The translations under genes were made by a program, and so were the position numbers. Positions 50,613-59,680 of a DNA stretch of 59,910 nt are shown here, one piece after another; the stretch's first letter is position 1, and every line of letters begins with the position of its first letter. Source of the DNA: Oscillospiraceae bacterium (GTDB lineage: Bacteria; Bacillota; Clostridia; Oscillospirales; Oscillospiraceae); NCBI GenBank assembly GCA_017461585.1, contig JAFTYM010000009.1, forward strand, positions 1 to 59,910, given 5' to 3'. Under the pieces are notes generated by a model. It searched no databases and was not told where the DNA came from. It saw nothing but the letters and a program-made list of their open reading frames with translations.

Positions 50613-51881
50613 TTACATAAACTTGTCTTCCATGGGGATTTTCAAAAGATAACGGCGGATAGTATCCAGCGCGTAGTTTGCAGCCATGGTGCGGCATCTT
50701 GATCTCGGTGAACCGCAGAAAACCTTGCGGCAGAGCACATCATCACCACAGGCAAGACCAATATATACAAGACCTACGGGATTTCCGCGGTCGTCGCTGT
50801 CAGGTCCTGCAACGCCTGTAAGGGAAACGGCGATGTCAGCGCCAAACTTCTCTTTTGCACCCTTTGCCATTTCTATGGCGGACTGCTCACTTACAGCGCC
50901 GTATTTTTCCAAAGTTTCCTCGGAAACGCCTAAAATACCTGCCTTTGCGGAGTTTGAATATGTCACCGCGCCGCCTATAAATACCTGCGATGCGCCTGCA
51001 ATATCCGTCATGCGCTTGGCTACTAAGCCGCCTGTTAAAGATTCAGCCGCTGCCATTGTGAGGCTTCTCTCGCGCAAGATGTTGCTTACGGTCTCCTCTA
51101 AAGAGTCAACGTCAATGCCGTAAATAAAATCGCCTATTGTCTCTTTTACCTTTTCAATAACAGGCTGCATCATGGCGTCAGCCTCGTCATCGTTTGCCGC
51201 CTTTGCGGTGACTCTCAGCAGAACCTCGCCCTCTTTTGCGTAAGGCGCAAGAGTGGGATTTTCAAGACCTGTCATAAGGTCGCGGAGCTTGTCCTCAACG
51301 CTGCTCTCACCCATGCCGAAAATGCGGATATTATGTGAGCGGATCTCAAGACCCGAAAGCTTTTTGAGATAGGGCAGAAGACCTGTCTTTATCATGGCGC
51401 GGCACTCACTGGGAGGTCCCGGCAGCATGAGAACATGCTTGCCCTCCGCTTCAAAAGCGCAGCCCGGTGCAGTTCCGCAGGAGTTTTCAAAAACCGTGCA
51501 GCCAACAGGCAGGTATGCCTGCTGCAGGTTGTTTTCCGTCATCTTAGCGCCGTGAAGTCTCTTTGCGAAAAGGTCGCGTATGCGCTGAGCGCTGTATTCG
51601 TCAAAATACAGCTCCTTGCCAAAACATTCTGCCAAGGTCTGCTTTGTAAGGTCATCGTAGGTAGGGCCAAGTCCCCCAGTTGTGATGATAATGTCAGCTC
51701 TTTTCTTTGCAATATCCACAGCTTCGCGCACTCTCTGCGGGTTATCGCCCACAACGGTGTGATAGTAGACGTTTATGCCCAGCTCGGAAAGTGCGTTGGA
51801 AACATCCTGCGCGTCGGTGTTTGCGATGTTTCCCAAAAGTATTTCAGTGCCGACGGCAAGGATTTCCGCGGTCAGATTCAT
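50613..51881 (-). CDS. cinA: CinA-family protein
   Basis: A 422-residue two-domain CinA protein. Residues about 1-175 are the MoCF-biosynthesis-like domain (EILAVGTEILLGNIANTDA, TTGGLGPTYDDLTK, LPGPPSE), linked to the C-terminal PncC-like amidase domain (about 265-415), with AAAESLTGGLVAKRM and VSLTGVAGPDSD. The C-terminal domain can deamidate nicotinamide mononucleotide and the N-terminal domain can act on ADP-ribose. The gene overlaps thiI by 4 nt (ATGA), so the two are translationally coupled. Its role in competence varies among species. Confidence 0.94.
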   Translation of the reverse strand: MNLTAEILAVGTEILLGNIANTDAQDVSNALSELGINVYYHTVVGDNPQRVREAVDIAKKRADIIITTGGLGPTYDDLTKQTLAECFGKELYFDEYSAQRIRDLFAKRLHGAKMTENNLQQAYLPVGCTVFENSCGTAPGCAFEAEGKHVLMLPGPPSECRAMIKTGLLPYLKKLSGLEIRSHNIRIFGMGESSVEDKLRDLMTGLENPTLAPYAKEGEVLLRVTAKAANDDEADAMMQPVIEKVKETIGDFIYGIDVDSLEETVSNILRERSLTMAAAESLTGGLVAKRMTDIAGASQVFIGGAVTYSNSAKAGILGVSEETLEKYGAVSEQSAIEMAKGAKEKFGADIAVSLTGVAGPDSDDRGNPVGLVYIGLACGDDVLCRKVFCGSPRSRCRTMAANYALDTIRRYLLKIPMEDKFM

Positions 51882-53050
51882 ACGGTGAGTTTCACCCTTT
51901 CTATTCCTGCAACAGCTTCGTTTACAAGTCCCTCAATGTCAAGAACGCTCTCCGCCTCGATGACGTCAGCAACAACGGGCTTTGTCTTGGGGTGACGGGG
52001 AGTGAAAACTGTGCAGCAATCCTCATAGGGGAGGATAGATGTCTTGAATGTGCCGATTTTACGGGCAACTGTGATGATCTCCTCTTTGTCCATACCGATA
52101 AGGGGCTGGAGTACGGGAAGAGAGATGCACTCCTGTGTAACAGCCATAGCTTCCATGGTCTGGCTTGCAACCTGACCTAAGTTTTCGCCTGTGACAAGAG
52201 CTTTTGCACCGTTGAGCTCTGCAATTCTCTGGGAGATGCGCATCATAAAGCGGCGCATGATGAGAGTAAAATACTCTTCGGGGCATTTTTCGCGGATCTC
52301 TTCCTGGATGTGTGTAAAGGGAACGATCTCAACCATAAGTTTGCCGCAATATTTTGTAAGTATACCCGCAAGGTCTAAAACCTTCTGCTTTGCCATCTCG
52401 GATGTATAGGGGAAGGAGAAGAAGTGTACGGGGATAATGGAAATACCGCGCTTTGCGATCATATAGGTGGAAACGGGGCTGTCAATACCGCCTGAGAGCA
52501 GGGAAACGGCTCTGCCGTTGGCACCAACGGGCATACCGCCTGCGCCGGGGATTGCAGGACCGTGTACGTACGCTGCCAAATCGCGCACTTCAACGTGAAC
52601 TGTCAGTTCGGGGTTGTGTACGTCAACTAAAGTGTCGGGATATTCCTCAGCCAAAAGACCGCCCACATACTGGGAAATCTGAATGGATGTCATGGGGAAA
52701 CGCTTGTCAGCGCGCTTGGACTCTACCTTAAAGGACTTTGCAGCGGCTATCTCGCCACCGAGGTAGGATTTAGCGGTTTCGAAAATTGCGTCATTGTCCT
52801 TTTCACAGGCGGCGGCGCGGGAAATGGATGCGATGCCGAAAACTGTCTGTGCGGCCTCCAGCGCTGCGTCCATGTCAAAAAACTCGTCCTTGGGCTCGAC
52901 GTAGATTGTTGACTGGATGCAGTAAATATTAAAGCTCCCAAAGGGCTTTAAGCGGCGGTTTACGTTTGCGATGAGCTTCTGTTCAAACTGTTTGCGGTTG
53001 AGACCTTTGAGGACGATCTCACCTAATTTTAAAAGCAGCATATCTTCCAT
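51878..53050 (-). CDS. thiI: tRNA 4-thiouridine synthase ThiI (short form)
   Basis: A 390-residue ThiI without the C-terminal rhodanese domain, as in most Firmicutes. An N-terminal ferredoxin-like and THUMP region (1-165, LLLKLGEIVLKGLNRKQFE) is followed by the PP-loop adenylation domain (ALLSGGIDSPVS-type motif near 182) and the ECISLPVLQPLIG and LPYEDCCTVFTPRHP segments that carry conserved cysteines. It makes 4-thiouridine at tRNA position 8; the sulfur probably comes directly from a cysteine desulfurase, not adjacent here. The ATG is preceded by AAAGGA, and a candidate promoter lies at 53089-53116. Confidence 0.94.
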   Translation of the reverse strand: MEDMLLLKLGEIVLKGLNRKQFEQKLIANVNRRLKPFGSFNIYCIQSTIYVEPKDEFFDMDAALEAAQTVFGIASISRAAACEKDNDAIFETAKSYLGGEIAAAKSFKVESKRADKRFPMTSIQISQYVGGLLAEEYPDTLVDVHNPELTVHVEVRDLAAYVHGPAIPGAGGMPVGANGRAVSLLSGGIDSPVSTYMIAKRGISIIPVHFFSFPYTSEMAKQKVLDLAGILTKYCGKLMVEIVPFTHIQEEIREKCPEEYFTLIMRRFMMRISQRIAELNGAKALVTGENLGQVASQTMEAMAVTQECISLPVLQPLIGMDKEEIITVARKIGTFKTSILPYEDCCTVFTPRHPKTKPVVADVIEAESVLDIEGLVNEAVAGIERVKLTV

Positions 53051-53088
53051 ATGTCACAATTCCTTTACTAATTTTTTGCTAATTATTT

Positions 53089-53116
53089 ATTATAGCATAG
53101 CTTTGTGCAAATTCAA
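53089..53116 (-). promoter_or_regulatory. Candidate promoter of the thiI-cinA unit
   Basis: Minus strand: TTGAAT (53116-53111), 16-nt spacer, TATAAT (53094-53089), 39 nt before the thiI ATG. Confidence 0.55.
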
Positions 53117-53133
53117 ATATTAAACTTTTAAGG

Positions 53134-53170
53134 TGTCAATGTTGACAAAAGCGAGGTAAAAGATAATAAT
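53134..53170 (+). promoter_or_regulatory. Promoter with operator-like dyad before the second UROD-like gene
   Basis: TTGACA (53142-53147) with TAATAA or AATAAT (53164-53170) 16-17 nt later. The -35 is part of the inverted repeat TGTCAATGTTGACA (53134-53147), which could be an operator overlapping the -35. Confidence 0.55.
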
Positions 53171-53198
53171 TTATAAAAAGCTTGAAAAGAGGGATCAT

Positions 53199-54179
53199 AT
53201 GATATCCGCAAAAGAGAATTTTATGATGGCTTTAAACCACGAAGTGCCCATGTGGGTGCCCAACGCAATAAGCGATGTTGTGGGTGCAGGCGGACCTGCG
53301 GAAACCTTTGACAATGGACCCTATGGCGGCGGATATGACGGTTTCGGTGTTCTTTGGCATTGTACGGAGTCTGCAGCAGGGCAGGCTGTGCCTGCAGCGG
53401 GTCAGGTGATTTTGGACGATATATGCGACTGGGAGGATAAAGTCACTTTCCCCGATGTGGATTCTATCGATTGGAAAGACATGGGCGAAAGATTTAAAGC
53501 TGTAAACCGGGACGAAAAGGTTATAGAATACGGCTGTTGGAACGGACATTTCCTGCGCCTTACTCACCTTATGGGCTTTGAAAATGCACTTTGTGCCATG
53601 TTTACTGACCCCGATGCCTGTATGGCGTTTATGGATGCTCTGACGGACTATAAAATAAAGATAGTAGAGCGCGTAGCGGAGTATATAAAACCCGACCTGT
53701 TTACAAGTTACGACGACACCGCAACGGAGGCGGGCACATTTATGAGTCCAGCGGCATACCGTCAGATAATCAAGCCTTATCACAAAAAGCTCAACGACGC
53801 GGTAAAGGCTTACGGCATGATACCCATGATGCACACCTGCGGCAGATGCGAGGATATTGTTCCCGATTTTATAGATGAAGGCGCTGCGGCATGGACATCC
53901 GCACAGCCGACAAACGATATTGCGGGAATTTTGCAGAAATACGGCAAGCAGATTACCGTTATCGGCGGCTATAACACAAACGGACTTCCCGGACTTGTGG
54001 ATGCAAGTGAAGAGGTCATAGATGCAGAGGTAAAGCGCTGCATAGACACATACGCCCCCTACGGCAGCTATATTTTTCACGGATTCCGTATGGTACCCGG
54101 AACTGTCAAAGAGTTCTTTGAGGCTATGGTGCCTATAAGCGCCGCTGCGGATAAATACGGAAAAGATTTTTATAAGTAA
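53199..54179 (+). CDS. Uroporphyrinogen decarboxylase-family protein, second copy
   Basis: A 326-residue UROD-fold protein. It shares with the protein at 633 the motif MHTCGRCEDI (near residue 210) in place of MHNCGRCEDF, an LWHCTESAAG-type segment (HTATESAGG in the other) and the YDDTATEAGTFMSP region. No HemE signature is visible, and the His/Cys motif resembles the zinc site of corrinoid methyltransferases. No corrinoid partner is near. A GAGGG site precedes ATG 53199, and a terminator at 54185 follows. It is probably a methyltransferase-like enzyme of unknown substrate. Confidence 0.8.
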   Translation: MISAKENFMMALNHEVPMWVPNAISDVVGAGGPAETFDNGPYGGGYDGFGVLWHCTESAAGQAVPAAGQVILDDICDWEDKVTFPDVDSIDWKDMGERFKAVNRDEKVIEYGCWNGHFLRLTHLMGFENALCAMFTDPDACMAFMDALTDYKIKIVERVAEYIKPDLFTSYDDTATEAGTFMSPAAYRQIIKPYHKKLNDAVKAYGMIPMMHTCGRCEDIVPDFIDEGAAAWTSAQPTNDIAGILQKYGKQITVIGGYNTNGLPGLVDASEEVIDAEVKRCIDTYAPYGSYIFHGFRMVPGTVKEFFEAMVPISAAADKYGKDFYK

Positions 54180-54184
54180 AAATT

Positions 54185-54210
54185 AAACCCGACCTTTCAA
54201 GGTCGGGTTT
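54185..54210 (+). terminator. Rho-independent terminator after the second UROD-like gene
   Basis: 10-bp stem AAACCCGACC (54185-54194) and GGTCGGGTTT (54201-54210), 6-nt loop, followed by TTTGTTTG; it may also end the convergent YifB/ComM gene. Confidence 0.85.
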
Positions 54211-54255
54211 TTGTTTGTATTTATTAATTCGATAAACTGCAATTTATCAGTCAGC

Positions 54256-55761
54256 TTACTTCCCCTGATGCAAATCGTAAGTTCGATACTGTATAGCCTC
54301 GGCGAGATGGTGCACCTGAATGTTTTCACTTCCGTCAAGGTCGGCGATTGTTCGTGCAACGCGCAAAATGCGGTCGTAAGATCTTGCGGTAAGACCCATT
54401 GCCTCATAAGCGCCCTTCATAAGTGCGGTGCAGCCTTCGTCAAGGTGGCAGAATTCCTCCGTTTCTTTTGGAGAAAGTCTTGCGTTGCAGACTCCCGTAC
54501 CGCGGCTTTCCTGTACCAGCCTTGCGGCGTTAACGCGCTTTTTAATATCTGCCGATGACTCGGATGCGGCTTTTTTCGAAAGCTCTTCAAATTCCAAAGC
54601 GGGTACTTCTACGATAATATCAATTCTGTCCAGCAGAGGACCTGAGATTTTACTGTGATAATTGGCTACGGAATTTTCCGTGCAGGTGCAGCGCTCAGTT
54701 CCGTGCCAGCCGCACTTACAGGGGTTCATGGCGCAGACAAGCATAAATCTTGCGGGGTATGTAACGGAGTAAGCGGCGCGGGAAATTGTGACCTTGTCGT
54801 CTTCCATAGGCTGACGCAGAGTTTCAAGGGCGAAGCGGGAAAACTCCGGCAGCTCGTCCAGGAACAGAACGCCGTTATGGGAAAGGGAAATCTCGCCCGG
54901 TCTTGCAGCGGATGTACCGCCTGTCATGGCTGCTGCAGTTACTGTGTGGTGAGGGGAGCGGAAAGGACGGGCGGAGATAACAGGCTTTTCGCGGCTTGTG
55001 TGCCCTGCAACAGAATGTATCTCTGTTGTTTCCGTCATTTCTTTGCGTGTCATGTCAGGGAGGATTCCGGGAAGTCTTTTTGCCAGCATACTTTTTCCCG
55101 AGCCCGGAGGACCCACGAGGAGCACGTTATGACTTCCTGCAGCGGCGATTTCAAGCGCTCTTTTTACGCTCTCCTGACCCTTTACGTCGGAAAAATCGGG
55201 CACGGCTTCAAATTCCGCAGGCTCGATTACAGATTCTACCGGAGCGATAGGCTTTTCACCCGAAAGATGCTCCAAAAGCTCTGTTACATGTTTGACGGGG
55301 TAGACCTCAATTCCCTGCGCAAAGGCAGCCTCAAGGGCGTTGTCAAAGGGAACGATAAGCTTTTTAAAACCGAGCCTGCAGGCAGCTATTGCCATGGGCA
55401 GCGCACCCTGCACAGGACGTACTGCACCGTCCAGCGCCAATTCGCCGAATACGGCTGTATCGTCGTGGATAGGCTTTATCTGTCCGCCTGCTGAGAGTAT
55501 ACCCAAAAGCAGAGGCAGGTCATAGACTGTGCCTGCTTTTTTCGTGTCGGCAGGGGCGAGGTTTACGGTGATTTTGCTGACGGGAAATCTGAAACCACAG
55601 TTTTTTATGGCTGCGCGGATGCGCTCACGGGATTCTTTTACGGCAGAATCGGGCAGACCGACTATCTCAAAGCCGGGCAGACCAGAGGAGAGAAAGCACT
55701 CTGCGGTTACGGCAAAACCGGACACGCCAGAAAGACCGAGGGAATGGATTTTTGATATCAT
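54256..55761 (-). CDS. YifB/ComM-type Mg-chelatase-like AAA+ ATPase
   Basis: A 501-residue AAA+ protein. The N-terminal Lon-like S5 fold domain covers about 1-170. The AAA+ module has Walker A LLVGPPGSGKSM and FLDELPEF as the Walker B region. A zinc-binding insert CAMNPCKCGWHGTERC is typical of the family, and the Mg_chelatase C-terminal part contains AMGLTARSYDRILRVARTIADLDG. In Gram-negative bacteria ComM promotes branch migration of recombining DNA during transformation; in Clostridia the role is less clear. Position alone, without adjacent dprA or topA, does not add support. It has no promoter that I could identify with confidence. Confidence 0.93.
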   Translation of the reverse strand: MISKIHSLGLSGVSGFAVTAECFLSSGLPGFEIVGLPDSAVKESRERIRAAIKNCGFRFPVSKITVNLAPADTKKAGTVYDLPLLLGILSAGGQIKPIHDDTAVFGELALDGAVRPVQGALPMAIAACRLGFKKLIVPFDNALEAAFAQGIEVYPVKHVTELLEHLSGEKPIAPVESVIEPAEFEAVPDFSDVKGQESVKRALEIAAAGSHNVLLVGPPGSGKSMLAKRLPGILPDMTRKEMTETTEIHSVAGHTSREKPVISARPFRSPHHTVTAAAMTGGTSAARPGEISLSHNGVLFLDELPEFSRFALETLRQPMEDDKVTISRAAYSVTYPARFMLVCAMNPCKCGWHGTERCTCTENSVANYHSKISGPLLDRIDIIVEVPALEFEELSKKAASESSADIKKRVNAARLVQESRGTGVCNARLSPKETEEFCHLDEGCTALMKGAYEAMGLTARSYDRILRVARTIADLDGSENIQVHHLAEAIQYRTYDLHQGK

Positions 55762-55879
55762 AAAATCACACCTTTTTTGAGAGGAGAAAACTTCTTATTT
55801 TGCAAAATATTATATAATATTATGTGAGTTTTGGCAACGCGGGAAAGTGTTTTACTTGCTAAATCGTCAAATTACCCTA

Positions 55880-55908
55880 TTTACACGGCGGATTTGAAAT
55901 ATTATAAT
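55880..55908 (+). promoter_or_regulatory. Sigma-A-type promoter of nifJ
   Basis: TTTACA (55880-55885), 17-nt spacer, TATAAT (55903-55908), 72 nt before the nifJ start. Confidence 0.7.
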
Positions 55909-55979
55909 GGATTTGTATAACTTAAAAACTGGTAGAAAATGAGTATTCTCTTTTTTTAAAATGAAAGGTTGTGTAGAAA

Positions 55980-58900
55980 ATGGCTCGTAGCTATAAGACA
56001 ATGGACGGCAACAATGCAGCTGCTCATGTATCCTACGCGTTTACAGAAGTAGCGGGCATTTATCCCATCACACCCTCCAGCCCTATGGCAGACTATGTTG
56101 ACCAGTGGTCAGCTGCAGGAAGAAAGAATATCTTCGGCACAGAGGTCAAGGTTGTAGAGATGCAGTCTGAAGCAGGTGCTGCAGGTACAGTACACGGCTC
56201 TCTGGGTGCGGGTGCGCTTACAACTACCTATACTGCGTCTCAGGGTCTGCTGCTCATGATCCCCAATATGTACAAGATCGCAGCAGAGCTTCTGCCTACT
56301 GTTTTCCACGTTTCCGCCCGTGCTGTTGCAGCACAGGCTCTGTCCATTTTCGGCGACCATTCCGATATTTACGCTTGCCGTCAGACAGGCTTTGCAATGC
56401 TGGCTGAGACAAACCCTCAGGAAGTTATGGACCTTTCCGCTGTTGCACACCTTGCAGCAATAAAGGGCAGAGTGCCTTTTATCAACTTTTTTGACGGTTT
56501 CCGCACATCCCACGAGATCCAGAATATCGCGGTCTGGGATTATGAGGATTTGGCTGAAATGTGCGATATGGATGCTGTTGCAGCGTTCCGCGCAAGAGCA
56601 TTAAACCCCGAGCATCCCACAATGCGCGGCAGCCACGAAAACGGTGACATTTACTTCCAGCACAGAGAAGCTTCCAATAAATATTACAACGACGTTCCCG
56701 GTATCGTCGAAGAGTATATGGATAAGGTCAATGCAAAGCTCAGCACAGACTACAAGTTATTCAACTACTACGGCGCTCCCGATGCAGACCGCGTCATCGT
56801 GGCTATGGGCTCTGTATGTGACGTTTGTGAAGAAGTTATTGATTACCTCAATGCAAACGGCGAAAAGGTCGGTCTTGTCAAAGTTCGCCTTTACAGACCC
56901 TTCGCAGTTGACAAGTTTATTGCAGCTATCCCCGAGACAGCAAAGACAATCGCAGTTCTTGACAGAACAAAGGAACCAGGTGCTATCGGCGAGCCTCTGT
57001 ATCTGGACGTTGTTGCTGCTCTTAACTGCGCAGGTAAACAGGTAAACGTTATCGGCGGCCGTTACGGTCTCGGCTCCAAGGATACTCCTCCCTCCAGCAT
57101 CTTTGCTGTATACGAAGAGCTTTCCAAGGATGCTCCCCGCCGTCAGTTCACACTTGGCATCTCCGATGACGTTACATTCCTCTCTCTTGAGGAAAAGCCC
57201 GCTCCCAATACAGCTGCAGAGGGCACCATCGAGTGCAAGTTCTGGGGCCTTGGCGGTGATGGTACTGTCGGTGCCAACAAGAACTCCATCAAGATCATCG
57301 GTGACCACACCGACAAGAACGTTCAGGCTTACTTCCAGTACGACTCCAAGAAGACAGGCGGCGTAACAATTTCCCATCTGCGCTTCGGTGACGGAAAGAT
57401 CAGAAGCCCTTACTACATCAACAAGGCAGACTTTGTTGCCTGCCATAATCCCTCTTACATAACAAAGGCATTCCCCATCGTATTCGACGTAAAGCCCGGC
57501 GGAATCTTCCTCATCAACTGTGCATGGGATTCGAACGAACTGGAAGAGCATCTTGATGCCGCTTCCAAGCGCTATATCGCAGAAAACGATATTAAGCTCT
57601 ACACCATTGATGCAATCGGTCTGGCAGAAACGATCGGTATGGGCAAGAGAACAAATACAATTCTTCAGTCTGCATTCTTCGCTCTGGCAGGCGTAATGCC
57701 CGAGGACGAGGCTATCGGCTACATGAAGGAAGCTGCAACAAAGAGCTACAGCAAGAAGGGCGCAGACATCGTAGAGCTGAACCACAAGGCTATCGACGCA
57801 GGCGCATCTGCATTCAAGCTCATTGCTGTTCCCTCTGAATGGAGAGAAGCGGTTGATGTGAAGGAAGATGCAGTACTCCTTGGCCGTGAAAAGACAGTTG
57901 AGATGGTAAAGACCATTCTCGACCCCGTAAACAGAATGGACGGCGACAGCCTGCCTGTTTCCGCATTCGCAAACCATGTTGACGGTACATTCGAAACAGG
58001 CGCAGCAGCTTATGAAAAGCGCGGCGTTGCAGTTAAGGTTCCCACATGGGATGCAGAAAAGTGCATCCAGTGTAACCAGTGTGCATTTGTATGTCCCCAC
58101 GCAACGATCCGCCCCTATGCTCTTACAGAGGCGGAGCTTGCAGCTGCACCTGCAAATGCAAAGCACGCTCCTGTAAAAGGCGGTAAGGGCAAGGGCGTTT
58201 ACGAATTTGCAATGGCAATTTCTCCCCTTGACTGTATGGGATGCTCCGTTTGCGTCGGCGTTTGCCCCGTAAACGCACTTGAAATGGTATCTCTCGAGAG
58301 CCAGCTTGACCAGCAGCCTGTATTTGACTACATGGTTAAGGATGTTGAGATAAAGAGCGATCTCATCGACAACAGCGTAAAGGGCAGTCAGTTCCGTCAG
58401 CCTATGCTGGAGTTCTCCGGCTCCTGCGCAGGCTGTGCAGAGACAGCTTATGCACGTCTCGTAACTCAGCTCTTCGGCGACCGCATGATGATCTCCAATG
58501 CAACAGGATGCTCCTCTATCTGGGGTGGTCCCGCTGCTACATCTCCCTACACAGTAAACAAAGAGGGCAAGGGCCCTGCATGGGCAAACTCCCTGTTTGA
58601 AGACAACGCAGAGCACGGTCTCGGTATGTACGTAGGTCAGAAGGCTATCCGCGCATCCGTAGCACAGAAGGTCAAGGAACTTGCTGCTGTACCTTACATC
58701 TGCGACGATCTCCGCAATAAGTGCAACGCATGGCTCGACACCATGGAAGACGGTGAAGCTAACGCCGCCGCTACAAAGGAACTTATCGCAGAGCTCTATG
58801 AAGACGTTATGACAGTTGATGAGCTTGTCGGATTCTTCTCCAGCGAAGAGGGTAAGGCTCACTTCGGCGATAAGGCAGCAGAGATGCTCGTTCATGCAAA

Positions 58901-59651
58901 TGAGCTTAAGGCAAACGGCAAAAAGTACTGCGATTGTCCCGCTTGCGCTCTCGGCGAAGCTATCCTTGAGAAGAAGGATTATCTCGCTAAGAAGTCCGTA
59001 TGGATCTTCGGCGGCGACGGTTGGGCATACGACATCGGCTTCGGCGGTCTTGACCATGTTCTTGCCTCCGGCGAGGATGTAAACGTATTCGTATTCGATA
59101 CAGAGGTTTACTCCAACACAGGCGGTCAGGCATCCAAGGCTTCTCAGATCGGTCAGGTTGCACAGTTTGCAGCATCCGGTAAGGCAATCGCAAAGAAGAG
59201 CCTTGCAGATATTGCAATTTCCTACGGCTACGTTTACGTTGCACAGGTTGCAATGGGCGCAAACCAGAAGCAGACACTCGATGCTATCCGTGAAGCGGAA
59301 GCTTACCATGGTCCTTCCCTTATCATCGGCTACGCTCCCTGTGAGATGCACAGCATCAAGGGCGGTATGGCAAACTGCCAGGCTGAGATGAAGAAGGCTG
59401 TAGAGTGCGGCTACTGGAATATGTTCCGCTACAATCCCGCAGCAAAGGCTGAGGGCAAGAAGGCATTCGTTCTTGACAGCAAGGCACCTACAGGCAGCTA
59501 CCGCGACTTCATCATGAATGAGGCACGTTACTCATCCCTTGTCTCCGCATTCCCCGAGAGAGCAGATGAGCTCTTTACAAAGGCAGAGGAAACAGCAAAA
59601 GCAAGATATGAAACACTTGCCGAGCGTCAGGAGACATGGAATAAGGACTAA
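55980..59651 (+). CDS. nifJ: Pyruvate:ferredoxin (flavodoxin) oxidoreductase
   Basis: A 1223-residue single-chain PFOR, the usual length. Pyruvate-binding domain near the start (YPITPSSPMADY), gamma-like domain (about 420-630), two ferredoxin-type clusters CIQCNQCAFVCP (about 695) and CMGCSVCVGVCP (about 752), a third cluster with CAGCAET (about 818), and TPP-binding GDGWAYDIGFGGLDH (about 1012). It oxidises pyruvate to acetyl-CoA and CO2 and reduces ferredoxin, the central fermentation step. A promoter lies at 55880. The start ATG has GAAAGG 11 nt upstream. It stands alone, followed by a repeat element at 59681. The reduced ferredoxin could feed the ferredoxin-linked flavoprotein at 23981. 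Confidence 0.97.
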   Translation: MARSYKTMDGNNAAAHVSYAFTEVAGIYPITPSSPMADYVDQWSAAGRKNIFGTEVKVVEMQSEAGAAGTVHGSLGAGALTTTYTASQGLLLMIPNMYKIAAELLPTVFHVSARAVAAQALSIFGDHSDIYACRQTGFAMLAETNPQEVMDLSAVAHLAAIKGRVPFINFFDGFRTSHEIQNIAVWDYEDLAEMCDMDAVAAFRARALNPEHPTMRGSHENGDIYFQHREASNKYYNDVPGIVEEYMDKVNAKLSTDYKLFNYYGAPDADRVIVAMGSVCDVCEEVIDYLNANGEKVGLVKVRLYRPFAVDKFIAAIPETAKTIAVLDRTKEPGAIGEPLYLDVVAALNCAGKQVNVIGGRYGLGSKDTPPSSIFAVYEELSKDAPRRQFTLGISDDVTFLSLEEKPAPNTAAEGTIECKFWGLGGDGTVGANKNSIKIIGDHTDKNVQAYFQYDSKKTGGVTISHLRFGDGKIRSPYYINKADFVACHNPSYITKAFPIVFDVKPGGIFLINCAWDSNELEEHLDAASKRYIAENDIKLYTIDAIGLAETIGMGKRTNTILQSAFFALAGVMPEDEAIGYMKEAATKSYSKKGADIVELNHKAIDAGASAFKLIAVPSEWREAVDVKEDAVLLGREKTVEMVKTILDPVNRMDGDSLPVSAFANHVDGTFETGAAAYEKRGVAVKVPTWDAEKCIQCNQCAFVCPHATIRPYALTEAELAAAPANAKHAPVKGGKGKGVYEFAMAISPLDCMGCSVCVGVCPVNALEMVSLESQLDQQPVFDYMVKDVEIKSDLIDNSVKGSQFRQPMLEFSGSCAGCAETAYARLVTQLFGDRMMISNATGCSSIWGGPAATSPYTVNKEGKGPAWANSLFEDNAEHGLGMYVGQKAIRASVAQKVKELAAVPYICDDLRNKCNAWLDTMEDGEANAAATKELIAELYEDVMTVDELVGFFSSEEGKAHFGDKAAEMLVHANELKANGKKYCDCPACALGEAILEKKDYLAKKSVWIFGGDGWAYDIGFGGLDHVLASGEDVNVFVFDTEVYSNTGGQASKASQIGQVAQFAASGKAIAKKSLADIAISYGYVYVAQVAMGANQKQTLDAIREAEAYHGPSLIIGYAPCEMHSIKGGMANCQAEMKKAVECGYWNMFRYNPAAKAEGKKAFVLDSKAPTGSYRDFIMNEARYSSLVSAFPERADELFTKAEETAKARYETLAERQETWNKD

Positions 59652-59680
59652 GCTAATACTTAAAACGGCAGGCTTTTAAA

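Noticed and set aside
55861-55880. TTGCTAAATCGTCAA upstream of nifJ as a Rex redox operator
   Set aside because: It does not match the Rex palindrome (TTGTTAA and inverse) well enough; only half the pattern is present.
56757-59351. An 864-codon minus-strand frame opposite nifJ
   Set aside because: Shadow of the biased codon use of nifJ; Cys-rich with no domain and no ribosome binding site.
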